From contig NZ_QTKX01000002.1 of the NCBI RefSeq assembly GCF_018424685.1, positions 248,001-312,000 of the forward strand: a stretch of 64,000 nt of DNA, in the 5' to 3' direction. The notes below the pieces were generated by a model, which made no database searches, had not been told where the DNA came from, and saw nothing but the letters and a program-made list of their open reading frames with translations. Position 1 is the first letter of the stretch. Every line of letters starts with the position of its first letter. Both the position numbers and the translations under genes were made by a program. Source of the DNA: Mesobacillus boroniphilus (GTDB lineage: Bacteria; Bacillota; Bacilli; Bacillales; Cytobacillaceae). Shown here in pieces: positions 25,895-34,911 of the stretch.

Positions 25895-25966
25895 AGCATG
25901 GGGACGTACCCTGCGCTTCCTTCGTTTCGCTAAACGAAAGGAGCAAAGGGTACGTCCCTTTGCTCC
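25895..25966. repeat. 72-bp inverted-repeat element, copy B
   Basis: Nearly identical to copy A, differing at a few bases (CTGCGCTT instead of CTATGCTT). It ends 2 bp from the ywqA stop codon, so it lies in the 3' end of the ywqA transcript. Confidence 0.9.
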
Positions 25967-25968
25967 TT

Positions 25969-28794
25969 CTATGACAAAAACACTAACTCATGCAATTCAT
26001 CAGTTGATAGCTCGGTGATCCAGCTGTCGCTCTGGATGATCTGGTCGTTCAACGATTGTTTCTTTTCGAGCATCGCATCGATTTTTTCTTCTAGTGTTCC
26101 GGTGCTGATCAGTTTGTGGACGTGCACGAAGCGGCTTTGCCCGATGCGGTATGCCCGGTCGGTTGCCTGGTTCTCGACGGCTGGGTTCCACCAGCGGTCG
26201 TAGTGGACAACGTGGTTCGCTGCTGTCAGATTGAGCCCCGTACCGCCGGCCTTCAGTGATAGCAGGAAGACAGGGAACTCGCGGTTCTGGAACTTCGTGA
26301 TCAGTTCATCTCGCTTTGTCTTCGGCAGGCTGCCGTTCAGGAACGGGACATCGATGCCGAATTTCTTTTTCAGAGCGGCCTGGATCATCTCGCCCATTCC
26401 GATGTACTGGGTGAAAATGATGCAGCTTTCTTCCTGCTCGAGGACAGCGCTCACAAGCTCGATCATCTTCTCCATCTTCGCGGACCGGTCGATCAACTGC
26501 TTCGGATTTTCCTCTTTCAAATACAAAGCAGGGTGGTTGCATAGCTGCTTCAGCCGGCTCAACATTTGTAAAATTAACCCTTTGCGCTCGAAGCTCGATA
26601 AGGTTTCGATTTGCGCGAAAGTATCCTTGACGAGTTGCTCGTATAACGAAGCTTGTTCGGCCGACAGTGGACAATATTCCTTCTGCTCCACCTTATCCGG
26701 GAGGTTCAGTGCAACATCTTCATCCTTCTTCGTCCGTCTCAGCAGGAATGGCTTGATCAATGACTGCAGCTGAGTAATTTTTTCCTTCGTATCTTCTTTT
26801 TCAATTGGTAAAATGAACTGCTTCTGGAACTGGCCGGCGCTGCCGAGGTAGCCGCGATTCGTGAAATCGAAAATCGACCACAGCTCAGACAGCCGGTTTT
26901 CCATCGGCGTTCCGGTCAGGGCGATATGGTGCTTGCCATTAAGTTTCCTTACCGCACGGGACTGCTTCGTATCGGCATTTTTGATATTCTGCGCCTCGTC
27001 AATCGCGATGCTGCTCCATTCCACGGACTCCAAATCATCGAAATCCAGGTGCGTCAGACCATAGGATGTCAGCACAATATCAGAGCTCAAGGCTTCTTCT
27101 GTAAAACTAGAGCCCTTCATTCGGTTCGGCCCATAATGGAGATGGACTCGCAAATCCGGAGCAAAGCGCTCAATTTCCTTTTGCCAGTTGCCAAGCACGG
27201 AAGTCGGGCAGATGATCAACGCCGGGTGGTCATCGTTTTCCTGTTCTTTTACCGACAGTATATAAGAGATCAGCTGAATCGTTTTTCCAAGACCCATATC
27301 ATCCGCAAGCAGTGCACCAAAGCCATACTTCCGCAGAAACAGCAGCCAGTTCATGCCGAGCTTCTGGTACGGACGCAGCTCACCATGCAAGCCGGAAGGG
27401 ACCGGCAAATCCGGGATTTCCTTCGTTTCAGAAAGCTGCTTCATCATCTGCTTCCAGTGGCGGTTCAGCTCGATCTGGATTTTCGCGAACGCGCGCGGAT
27501 CGTCAAGTCCTTCTCCATCTTCTTCCTCATCGGAAAGCTCCTGCTGCAGCAAGTCGCGGATATGCAAGCCTTCCTTATCAGCCTTTTTCATCAAATCCTG
27601 AATCTGGCGGATGAATCCATGATCAAGCTTGATCCAGCGGCCCTTCAAATACACAAGCCGTCGCTTTTCATTCACAAGGCGCTGGAAGTCATCCTCGCTC
27701 AAATCAACACCATTCATGGAAAAACGCCAGTCATAATCAAGCATCGCATTCAGGCCGACAAACGAGCGGCGATAGCCAGTCTGTCCCTTCAGGCGTGCCT
27801 TCACCTTCAGGTTCGCATTCCTGATCGCTTCCCACCACGATGGAAGGAGGATCTCGATGCCGAGCGCAATCAGCGTTTCGCTCGCCTCGGTTAAAAACAT
27901 CCAGGCTTCATCCTCGGTCAGGGTAGACTTCAGGCGGCCATCTTCCTCAATCCAAGGAAAAATCGCAGCCAAACGCTTTTCTTCATCCACAATCTTATCG
28001 CTAAAAAAGTCCCAGCCAGCAGGGTAGCTTTCATAGTCACGGGCTTCAATCAGCATAGGTTCATCCTGGCCGCGCAAAAATAAACCAAGCTTCCAGTCAC
28101 CGAGATCGTCCATTGGCTCCTCAAGACGCATCCCAATCGAAAACGGCGCAGGATTTTCCTTCAGGCCAATCCACTCAAGCCAGCGATCCTCATCAAAATA
28201 AGCTGCCAGCTGCGAAGCAGAAAGCTGCTTTTTCCGCAGCACATCAAGCTTATCGCCTAGCAGGTACTTCATCGTCTCATTTTCATGGAAATAAGACTCC
28301 AGCGAATGATGGAACAGGTCGGCCACAAACTCACGCACAGCCAGCTTCTCATCATTCACCTTAAGAGTTTCCTCCCAAAATGGCTCATGGAACTCATCAA
28401 GCACACTCACCGGAAGTTTCCAGCGGAAATCCTCGCCATCAAGCTGAGTAAAATCAGGATGCCACTCCTTTGCAAGGATCGCATCATAAATCGCATGCGC
28501 TGTTGACAGGCAGATATCGCCAAGGTCATCCCATTCCCACTCAACAAGCCGGTTAAAGCTTTCCTCGCCAAATAGCGTCACAAGCTGCCAGGCACTCAAA
28601 GTCACTCCCTCGGCAACGCCCCACTTGTCAGCATCCAGCATCGTTCCATAATAACTCTCCTTATGGCGGAAAAAGAGCAGCTTCTTCCATTCAGAGGCTT
28701 TCAGCTCAAAACCATCAAAATTCTCCGCACTCAAAAAATACCGCCCGCCCACAACCGGCATCACATCTATATGAATCTGCTTAATCTCAAGCAT
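25969..28794 (-). CDS. ywqA: SNF2-family helicase YwqA
   Basis: 941 residues. The C-terminal half has the SF2/SNF2 motifs in order: DDMGLGKTIQLISYI (Walker A lysine near 503), AIDEAQNIKN (DEAQ near 598), ALTGTPMENRLSELWS, GGTGLNLTAANHVVHYDRWWNP and ATDRAYRIGQ. The N-terminal half is the bacterial SNF2-associated region. It is an ATP-driven DNA translocase. The ATG has AAGGAGG upstream. The SWIM-domain gene ywqB lies just upstream on the same strand and the pair is conserved in bacilli, pointing to a shared role in DNA repair or recombination, though the precise role is open. Confidence 0.92.
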   Translation of the reverse strand: MLEIKQIHIDVMPVVGGRYFLSAENFDGFELKASEWKKLLFFRHKESYYGTMLDADKWGVAEGVTLSAWQLVTLFGEESFNRLVEWEWDDLGDICLSTAHAIYDAILAKEWHPDFTQLDGEDFRWKLPVSVLDEFHEPFWEETLKVNDEKLAVREFVADLFHHSLESYFHENETMKYLLGDKLDVLRKKQLSASQLAAYFDEDRWLEWIGLKENPAPFSIGMRLEEPMDDLGDWKLGLFLRGQDEPMLIEARDYESYPAGWDFFSDKIVDEEKRLAAIFPWIEEDGRLKSTLTEDEAWMFLTEASETLIALGIEILLPSWWEAIRNANLKVKARLKGQTGYRRSFVGLNAMLDYDWRFSMNGVDLSEDDFQRLVNEKRRLVYLKGRWIKLDHGFIRQIQDLMKKADKEGLHIRDLLQQELSDEEEDGEGLDDPRAFAKIQIELNRHWKQMMKQLSETKEIPDLPVPSGLHGELRPYQKLGMNWLLFLRKYGFGALLADDMGLGKTIQLISYILSVKEQENDDHPALIICPTSVLGNWQKEIERFAPDLRVHLHYGPNRMKGSSFTEEALSSDIVLTSYGLTHLDFDDLESVEWSSIAIDEAQNIKNADTKQSRAVRKLNGKHHIALTGTPMENRLSELWSIFDFTNRGYLGSAGQFQKQFILPIEKEDTKEKITQLQSLIKPFLLRRTKKDEDVALNLPDKVEQKEYCPLSAEQASLYEQLVKDTFAQIETLSSFERKGLILQMLSRLKQLCNHPALYLKEENPKQLIDRSAKMEKMIELVSAVLEQEESCIIFTQYIGMGEMIQAALKKKFGIDVPFLNGSLPKTKRDELITKFQNREFPVFLLSLKAGGTGLNLTAANHVVHYDRWWNPAVENQATDRAYRIGQSRFVHVHKLISTGTLEEKIDAMLEKKQSLNDQIIQSDSWITELSTDELHELVFLS

Positions 28795-28811
28795 CTAAGC
28801 ACCTCCTTGGG

Positions 28812-28882
28812 AGCATGGGGACGTACCCTACGCTTCCTTAGTTTTGCTAAACGAAAGGAGCAAAGGGTACGTCCCCTTGCTT
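28812..28882. repeat. 72-bp inverted-repeat element, copy C
   Basis: Same element as A and B with a few changes (CTTAGTTTTGC for CTTCGTTTCGC). It abuts the ywqB stop codon and fills most of the 87-bp gap between ywqB and ywqA, so it lies inside that operon. Confidence 0.88.
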
Positions 28883-30507
28883 CACAACTCAATTAGCTTG
28901 CTTCTGGTTAGTTCTTCGTGGAATGCGCGGAGTCGTTTTGTCCGCACTAGGAGTTTCCCGAAAAACTCTTCCCATTCTGGCACGCGTTTTAGTTTTTTAT
29001 AGACTGTACGCAGTTTTTTCAGCAGGCGTGCGGCTTGCTTGTAGCTGCTGCGGTTTTTCATTTCAATTAAATCGCCGATCATCTGGTGGTACAGCGGAAT
29101 CAAGACTTCAGGAGCTTCTTTCTGTAGAATCTTAATCCGCTCGCTTGAGATCGAATTATATTCAAAGCCGAAGTAAGACTGCAATTCGCCCCATTGTTCG
29201 TACTGGCTTTTTTCAAACAAGGAATCTTCATATTCGTAAAAGCTGTATGGCATTGCTTGTGCCAGTGCCCGGTCATACAGCTCGCCTCGGCCGATTTCCC
29301 GGGTATAAGCGCCAACAAGCTTCAACGCATATCGGGTGAATTTTTTACATGTGTAATAATCGCCCAAGTGCTTCAGGTAATTCCGCAGCTGCTGGACAAG
29401 ATATTCGATAAATGGTCCCATCCGGTTCCACTCGCGCTGCACGCGGAAGCCGTCAAGCCAATAAAACATATATGGAAGGGAACTGACTGGGAGAGAGTTA
29501 AATCGCTTCATCGCGTCTCCGTCCTGCTTCGCTAAAACAAGCTGATGAATCAGAGCAATTTCCTCAATCAGATCCCGCTTGCCATCGCCAAATGCTTCGA
29601 GTCGTGCCCGCTCGGCATCACGCCAGCCGCCATTTTTAAAAAGTTTTTCCCACAGCAGCCGATACAAGTCAATCCTGTCATAGCCAACAGAAGCATCGGG
29701 CACCGTCAATCCAATCGTTTCGTCCTTTAGGCGTTCCAAAAACGCATCAAATGAAAACGGCATCGTTCCATATGCAAGGCGTTCGATGTATTCCTCGGCA
29801 TCATTGAACAGATCCTCGAACAGCGGCCGGTAATACCGGTCCATCGTCGCCTCATCATCGTGTCCGAGTTCGCGAGCCAGTTCGGTGAGCAAATTAAAGG
29901 AATGAACCGATGCTGCGATCATATAAAGGTTTTTCCAAACGACCTCCAGCGGAGCAGAAACCTCGACGCGGCGAATATAGGAACGGAACAATCCGGGGAC
30001 AACATAAGCCCGCGGTTCGCCCTGGCCCTTGACAATTTCCTCGAAGCTCTCCCTAAAGGAAGCGGCCCAGCTATCATAATCATGCCCAGTCCTAGTATCC
30101 TTTTTCACCAGATCCTTCGCGCGCTGAAGTCCCCATTTTTCAGCATTCAGCTGCTCCTTCGCAGGCTTGCGCCAGGCTTCGACCCAGTCGGAAACACTCG
30201 CAACATCACCATAAGCCTGGAAAAACGCGGCCAAACGATGGCGGCAAAACGACCCAGCAGGGCAGGTGCAGCTGCTCTCCTCAGGGTCCGAAACATTTAT
30301 GTACACACGAACCGGCGTCACGTCCTGGACCGTCGCCCAAATCGACCTCACCATATACTTCAGGTGATGGACCGTCCCCTGGCGATAGAGCATAAGCCCC
30401 TTCTGGACAAGGCGCGCGTCTTCATCGACTTCCGGCTTAAGCATCGTATTCAGTTTTGCGGCAGCTTCTTTAAAAATCGGTGCCTGGTTATCAGGTATGA
30501 CAGCCAC
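28882..30507 (-). CDS. ywqB: SWIM zinc-finger protein YwqB
   Basis: 541 residues. The SWIM motif CxC...CxH is visible as SSCTCPAGSFCRHRLAAF (C80, C82, C88, H90). The remainder is helical and without known domain. SWIM modules bind nucleic acid or protein and often accompany SNF2 helicases; ywqA follows in the same direction. Start GTG with GGGGGAA upstream. The two genes are probably one transcript, interrupted by repeat copy C. Confidence 0.87.
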   Translation of the reverse strand: MAVIPDNQAPIFKEAAAKLNTMLKPEVDEDARLVQKGLMLYRQGTVHHLKYMVRSIWATVQDVTPVRVYINVSDPEESSCTCPAGSFCRHRLAAFFQAYGDVASVSDWVEAWRKPAKEQLNAEKWGLQRAKDLVKKDTRTGHDYDSWAASFRESFEEIVKGQGEPRAYVVPGLFRSYIRRVEVSAPLEVVWKNLYMIAASVHSFNLLTELARELGHDDEATMDRYYRPLFEDLFNDAEEYIERLAYGTMPFSFDAFLERLKDETIGLTVPDASVGYDRIDLYRLLWEKLFKNGGWRDAERARLEAFGDGKRDLIEEIALIHQLVLAKQDGDAMKRFNSLPVSSLPYMFYWLDGFRVQREWNRMGPFIEYLVQQLRNYLKHLGDYYTCKKFTRYALKLVGAYTREIGRGELYDRALAQAMPYSFYEYEDSLFEKSQYEQWGELQSYFGFEYNSISSERIKILQKEAPEVLIPLYHQMIGDLIEMKNRSSYKQAARLLKKLRTVYKKLKRVPEWEEFFGKLLVRTKRLRAFHEELTRSKLIEL

Positions 30508-30818
30508 AGCAATTCCCCCGTTCCCACAGCATCATTCTTTCACTTTTTGCAAAATCATGTCATATTTCGACAAGCCTGTTGAACAGGCAATGCTAAAATC
30601 GTGTCATAAGTAACTTTTATTAAAACCGGAAAAAACATATTCTTCTATTATACCCAAAAATGAGCCATTAGAGGAGGGGGATGTGTGTTTTAAAAAAATG
30701 TGAAACAAAAAGACGGAAATCATCGTCGAACGAATGACAGAAACTTAGATATTATTTTAATAATATAAATTTTTCATTTAAAATAGAGATGACAAAGACT
30801 TAACCTGGGGGACACACG
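30508..30818. other. Divergent intergenic region ywqB / membrane protein gene
   Basis: 311 bp, AT-rich. It contains a 15-bp perfect palindrome GCCTGTT-G-AACAGGC (30574-30588), followed by an extended -10-like TGCTAAAAT at 30590-30598. No gene is seen. Confidence 0.45.
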
Positions 30819-31481
30819 ATGAATAACCGAATAGAAGTGCTGCGTGGCTTGTTCAATTACAATTATTATACATATAAATTAAGGGATTCCGAGCATGTAC
30901 CAGGCGTGTGGAAAAACACAGCCCTGCTCATCCTGCTAAGCGGCCTGATTTTCGGAATCAGCGCCTATTTCGGGATCGGCTCGGAATATCTATCAAAAAA
31001 ACTGACATCCATCTCCCGGGAAGAATATGAAATGCAAAAGCTGCTGTTCATGGCTGGCCAGACCGTGCTCGGGCTGGTTTTTGGCGCAGTCATGATATTC
31101 CTGCCGTCATTGTTCTTCTGGACACTGTCAGATGTGGAGCTAAAGAAATTCCTTGCAGTCCAGTTATTTGTCCTGCCGATTTTCCTCCTGGAAAAATTAA
31201 TCGAGATCCCGTTCGCGCTTTCACTGGGCCTGACACAGGTGTCGTCGCCGTTCGCGCTCGGGACAATCGGGCAGTACATAACGGATAATAACTTCATCAT
31301 TTACTTCCTGTCATCCATATCAATTTTTAAAGGATGGGCTATTTTCATAGAATACAAGTATTTGAAAATGTTGACTGGCAAAAATCCGAAAATCGTCATG
31401 CTGCTAGTCATTGGGTTGTACCTGATTTTCTGGCTATTCTCGGCACTGATTTCATTCGTCCAATTTGAGAAGATTTTATAA
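30819..31481 (+). CDS. Multipass membrane protein, Yip1-like
   Basis: 220 residues with five to six predicted membrane segments (about 31-51, 74-100, 105-125, 160-175 and 188-210). The layout, a short cytoplasmic start NNRIEVLRGLFNYN and repeated polytopic helices, resembles Yip1-domain proteins of bacilli, but no decisive motif can be read. ATG preceded by GGGGGA. The adaptor gene follows 14 nt downstream, so the two are cotranscribed and probably act together in the membrane. Confidence 0.6.
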   Translation: MNNRIEVLRGLFNYNYYTYKLRDSEHVPGVWKNTALLILLSGLIFGISAYFGIGSEYLSKKLTSISREEYEMQKLLFMAGQTVLGLVFGAVMIFLPSLFFWTLSDVELKKFLAVQLFVLPIFLLEKLIEIPFALSLGLTQVSSPFALGTIGQYITDNNFIIYFLSSISIFKGWAIFIEYKYLKMLTGKNPKIVMLLVIGLYLIFWLFSALISFVQFEKIL

Positions 31482-31495
31482 GGGAGGTGCACCAG

Positions 31496-32731
31496 ATGAA
31501 AAAGAAAACCGCAATCCTGGCATCTGCAGGAATCATTTTCGTATCAGCTAACCTATTTTTGGCATTGAAGGATGACAGCAAAGCGGTGCGCTCCTCCTAC
31601 ATCAACAAATGGACTGCCGTCGGGAAGGACAACCTGACGGAAACGCTCCATGCAGCAGGTGTCGTCATACCCGAGGACGAGCATCAGGTTTACTATAATG
31701 ATGACGATGGGGAGTTCAAGGGTTTCCTTGTAAAAGAAGGCGATAAAGTCGACAATGGTACTCCGCTGTATGAATACTCCTCCAACAACATTGACGAAGA
31801 TTTAGCAAAGCTGGAAGCCGAAAAAAGCCAGCTGGTCACCGAATCGAATTTGATTGATGACCAAATCAAGCAGCTGACCTACCTGCAAAGTGTTTCAGCC
31901 TCGACGTCCAGCACCAGTACTCCTGTATTTGGGGATGGGTCCAGCAGCAGGAATGATTCGAACGACCTGATGAACGTCTCGATTGAAAAAGAAATCTATG
32001 ACAAGCAGCGCGAAAAAGGCCGTGTCGAAGCGGAGATTGAGAAATATGAAGATTTGATTGATTCGTATGAAGGCAGCGATGAGCTTGGCAAGAACAGTGA
32101 AGTCTCTGGTACAGTAAAGCAGGTCAATTACGAACTGAAAAATCCAATCGTCACCATCATTTCCGACAAGCCGAAGGTAGAAGGCACTTTCAGCGAACGG
32201 GACTTGAAGAAGGTTGAGGAAGGCATGAAAGTGTACGTACAATCCGACTTGTTAAAGGGGAAGGTTGCCGGCACATTGACCAAGATCGCCGACTATCCGG
32301 AAACAGACCCGTCCGTGAAAAAAGAAAGCTATTACCCTTTTGAAATTACGCTAAATGAAGAGACCGAGGAAAAGATCATCAAAGGATCTCACGTGGAGGT
32401 CAGTGTCATCACAGACCAGGTGAAGAACGCTGCCACAATACCGGAAAAAGCCATTGAAAAGGGCAAGAAGAACAGTTATATTTACGTCCTGAATGAAACA
32501 GGCGAAGTCGAGAAGCGCAAGATCAGCAAAGGCCTGCAGCTTGGCGGCAAAACCGAACTTAAAAAAGGCGCCAAACCGGGAGAGCTGGTCGTCCAAAAAC
32601 CAGAAAACGTCCAGGAAGAAAATAACCCATTCTTCAGCAAGCTGAACATTGACTCACTGAAGAAAAAGACATTCAGGGATGAAAGCAAACGCACAATATT
32701 CAAGCATATAATGGTGGGATTCTTTAAATGA
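31496..32731 (+). CDS. HlyD/RND-type membrane fusion (adaptor) protein
   Basis: 411 residues from the ATG at 31496 (GGGAGGTG 7 nt upstream). One N-terminal membrane segment (about 7-24), then a lipoyl/barrel-sandwich half-motif (FKGFLVKEGDKVDNGTPLYEY), a coiled coil (about 95-195, KLEAEKSQLVTESNLIDDQIKQL), the second half-motif (SGTVKQVNYEL), and a beta-barrel. Such adaptors connect ABC or RND exporters to the envelope, as YknX does in B. subtilis. No ABC or RND partner is next to it; only the Yip1-like protein is, an arrangement that suggests YknW/YknX-like pairing with a pump encoded elsewhere. Confidence 0.8.
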   Translation: MKKKTAILASAGIIFVSANLFLALKDDSKAVRSSYINKWTAVGKDNLTETLHAAGVVIPEDEHQVYYNDDDGEFKGFLVKEGDKVDNGTPLYEYSSNNIDEDLAKLEAEKSQLVTESNLIDDQIKQLTYLQSVSASTSSTSTPVFGDGSSSRNDSNDLMNVSIEKEIYDKQREKGRVEAEIEKYEDLIDSYEGSDELGKNSEVSGTVKQVNYELKNPIVTIISDKPKVEGTFSERDLKKVEEGMKVYVQSDLLKGKVAGTLTKIADYPETDPSVKKESYYPFEITLNEETEEKIIKGSHVEVSVITDQVKNAATIPEKAIEKGKKNSYIYVLNETGEVEKRKISKGLQLGGKTELKKGAKPGELVVQKPENVQEENNPFFSKLNIDSLKKKTFRDESKRTIFKHIMVGFFK

Positions 32732-32779
32732 CAGATGCCTGTTACTGCCCGGAAATTTGTTGAAATTATAAAAAGGTAA

Positions 32780-32808
32780 AAAGGAACGTTATACACGTTC
32801 CTTTTTGT
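32780..32808 (+). terminator. Rho-independent terminator after the adaptor gene
   Basis: AAAGGAACGT / ACGTTCCTTT, a perfect 10-bp stem with a 5-nt loop and a T tract. The stem sequence nearly recurs in the terminator at 34335. Confidence 0.9.
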
Positions 32809-32925
32809 TTATTAGTGGCTTATCGTTACCGATTGATTGGTTCTAAAAAATAGGAATGTTTGGTCATCGCCCAAGAGAAACCACGAAAAAGAGCGAGAAA
32901 TACTTAAGCGGGAAGGAAGTCAGTG

Positions 32926-34257
32926 ATGAATGATTACGATTTTCTTATATCAAAATGGAACCACATTCTAAATAAAGTTGAAAACAATAATGGAAAGGTC
33001 TATCCCATCGAAATTGGAGAAAAGGCAAATCCTCAGGAAATCAGAGTAAAAGAAAAAGAAATAGGCTATCAACTGCCTCCCTCTTATAAGGCAGTGCTTC
33101 AGGATTTGGGAAAATCGCTTTCGTTTTACTATTCTTTTTCTGATGATACGATGATTCCGGATGAATTCAGGGAGATTTTTTCCGGAGAGATCCAGTGGGA
33201 TATCGACCTTCTTCAGAGCCTGGATTCTCTGGCGGATGATTTAATTGAGGATGGAGTCGATTATGGAAAGAATCTTCGGGGGAAGCTCGAATTTTCCCAT
33301 TCAGGCAATGGGGATATCTACGCGTTTGATATGTCTGCCGAAGGTGAAGAAAAGCCCGTCATATACTGGGACCATGAAGAGGACACGATCACCTGTATCG
33401 CTGACTCTTTTACCGATTACTTGAATAAGATTACAGAGCTGAATTGTGTCGGAAGCGAGAAGTGGCAGTTCGAGCATTTTTTAAATGAAAGAGGTTTGGA
33501 GACTGAGAGTTCCAGCGCCATCAGGTGGAAGCAATGGTTTGATTCATTCGCGGAGACTAAGTTAAGTGATATTAAAACCGATATGGATCAGCTTATTGCT
33601 TTTATTATGTATCGCAAGAGACTAGATGAAGAAACAATACAAGCGTTGCAGGTCTTTGATAAAAAAGTATTATTTGATTCTCTTACAGAAAAACTTGATC
33701 AGTATAATACATATCTTGAAAAAAGAGTCGTTTGCAAAATGATTGGTAAAGGTTTAGGGAGTTATGCTGAAAAATGGGTCAAAGGCTTATGGGAAGAGCA
33801 GCAGGGTCGATTGGATACTAGATTAAGAGCATATTTGACCGCGCGATGCATGCCTGAAGGCGAAGGGCTTGAACTCGTTTTTCAACAGCTTGGTCAAGAA
33901 AATGATAGAAAGATATCCGGGTATGACGCACTTTCCCATTTAGGTTCCTTTCATTCAAGAAGGGTCATCCATTGGATGGAGGAGCGTGTGAGATTCCCAG
34001 TAACAGAGGGGTGGGACAGCTTGTTCAGTAAGTCTAATCCTGCCTGGGATGACATAAAAAGATGGACAGAGTTGGAAGAAAAACATGAAGTAGCCATCGT
34101 ACATGCACTAGAGGTTTTTGTTAGAGAAGGCAGAGCCATATCCATACAAGGATTGCCGCCAAGAAAAGAATTCAAAAACTTTCTGCTTAATTTAAAAAGC
34201 AAGCAAAAACTGCGAAGACGAACCGAAGCTTTAGAATATGTAAAACAAAATATTTAA
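32926..34257 (+). CDS. SUKH (SMI1/KNR4) domain protein with a helical C-terminal region
   Basis: 443 residues from the ATG at 32926, with AAGGAAG 6 nt upstream (GTG 32923 is the alternative). Residues about 20-165 fit the SUKH fold: IGYQLPPSYKAVLQDLG near the start, GNGDIYAFDMS and PVIYWDHEEDTITCIADSFTDYL at the end. SUKH proteins are frequent immunity proteins against polymorphic toxins, but are also general adaptors. The 270-residue C-terminal region is helical and unassigned. No toxin gene is adjacent, so it is an orphan immunity protein or has another role. Confidence 0.8.
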   Translation: MNDYDFLISKWNHILNKVENNNGKVYPIEIGEKANPQEIRVKEKEIGYQLPPSYKAVLQDLGKSLSFYYSFSDDTMIPDEFREIFSGEIQWDIDLLQSLDSLADDLIEDGVDYGKNLRGKLEFSHSGNGDIYAFDMSAEGEEKPVIYWDHEEDTITCIADSFTDYLNKITELNCVGSEKWQFEHFLNERGLETESSSAIRWKQWFDSFAETKLSDIKTDMDQLIAFIMYRKRLDEETIQALQVFDKKVLFDSLTEKLDQYNTYLEKRVVCKMIGKGLGSYAEKWVKGLWEEQQGRLDTRLRAYLTARCMPEGEGLELVFQQLGQENDRKISGYDALSHLGSFHSRRVIHWMEERVRFPVTEGWDSLFSKSNPAWDDIKRWTELEEKHEVAIVHALEVFVREGRAISIQGLPPRKEFKNFLLNLKSKQKLRRRTEALEYVKQNI

Positions 34258-34334
34258 CACAGTGCCTGTCACCGCCTTTTACAAGTGCAGTAAGCAAGTT
34301 CAGTTAGAAAGCATTGAGAAATATAGAATTGCAG

Positions 34335-34362
34335 AGGAACGTTACCCTAACGTTCCTTTTTT
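34335..34362 (+). terminator. Rho-independent terminator after the SUKH gene
   Basis: AGGAACGTTA / TAACGTTCCT, a perfect 10-bp stem around CCC, followed by T6. Confidence 0.9.
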
Positions 34363-34498
34363 GTACCCTCGAAAGGTATCTGTCATCACCTGAAGTTTGC
34401 CGAGAGGCTTAATGTTCGGCAGGAAGAAGGAGAATGAGGATAAATGAAGAATAAATAATCAGTTTGAACACAACTTTAAATAAAGGAAGGTAACAGGG

Positions 34499-34810
34499 AT
34501 GTTGGGTGCACTTGGATTTGCGGCATTTTTATTTTTTTCAGTTTTACTTTATCAATTAGTGAAGAACAGGGAGAAGATTAAAAAAGTCAGCTATAAAAAC
34601 AGGTCGATTGTAGTTATAGTCTTCGTTTGTCTATTGTTATTCTCCGCATCGGCAGTTTACTATGCAGGAAACTGGGTGGCTGGTTTTATTGGGAATGAAT
34701 CAATGAAACTTCCATTCCACATCATATGGACACTTATAATTGTTGTAATAACTTCGAGGATATGGGAGTTGCTGTTAACAAGAGTCAAGCGAGATTCGGG
34801 AATCGCATAG
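34499..34810 (+). CDS. Small membrane protein with three helices
   Basis: 103 residues with hydrophobic segments at about 3-21, 37-56 and 72-92, separated by basic loops (KNREKIKKVSYKNR). AAAGGAAGG precedes the ATG by 8-9 nt. No family is recognised. It stands between two terminators and converges on the anti-sigma gene. Confidence 0.6.
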   Translation: MLGALGFAAFLFFSVLLYQLVKNREKIKKVSYKNRSIVVIVFVCLLLFSASAVYYAGNWVAGFIGNESMKLPFHIIWTLIIVVITSRIWELLLTRVKRDSGIA

Positions 34811-34881
34811 GTGCCTGTAATAATCGGCGGGTCTATCTTGCTGTTTTGCAACATATCCCAGTTGTTAATGTCCTCAAGCAT

Positions 34882-34911
34882 AAAAAAGCAGAGGGGAACG
34901 GTCCCCCTGCT
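34882..34911 (-). terminator. Rho-independent terminator of the ECF sigma/anti-sigma operon
   Basis: On the minus strand AGCAGGGGGA and TCCCCTCTGCT pair with a bulge around CCGT, followed by six T. It starts directly after the anti-sigma stop. Confidence 0.8.
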
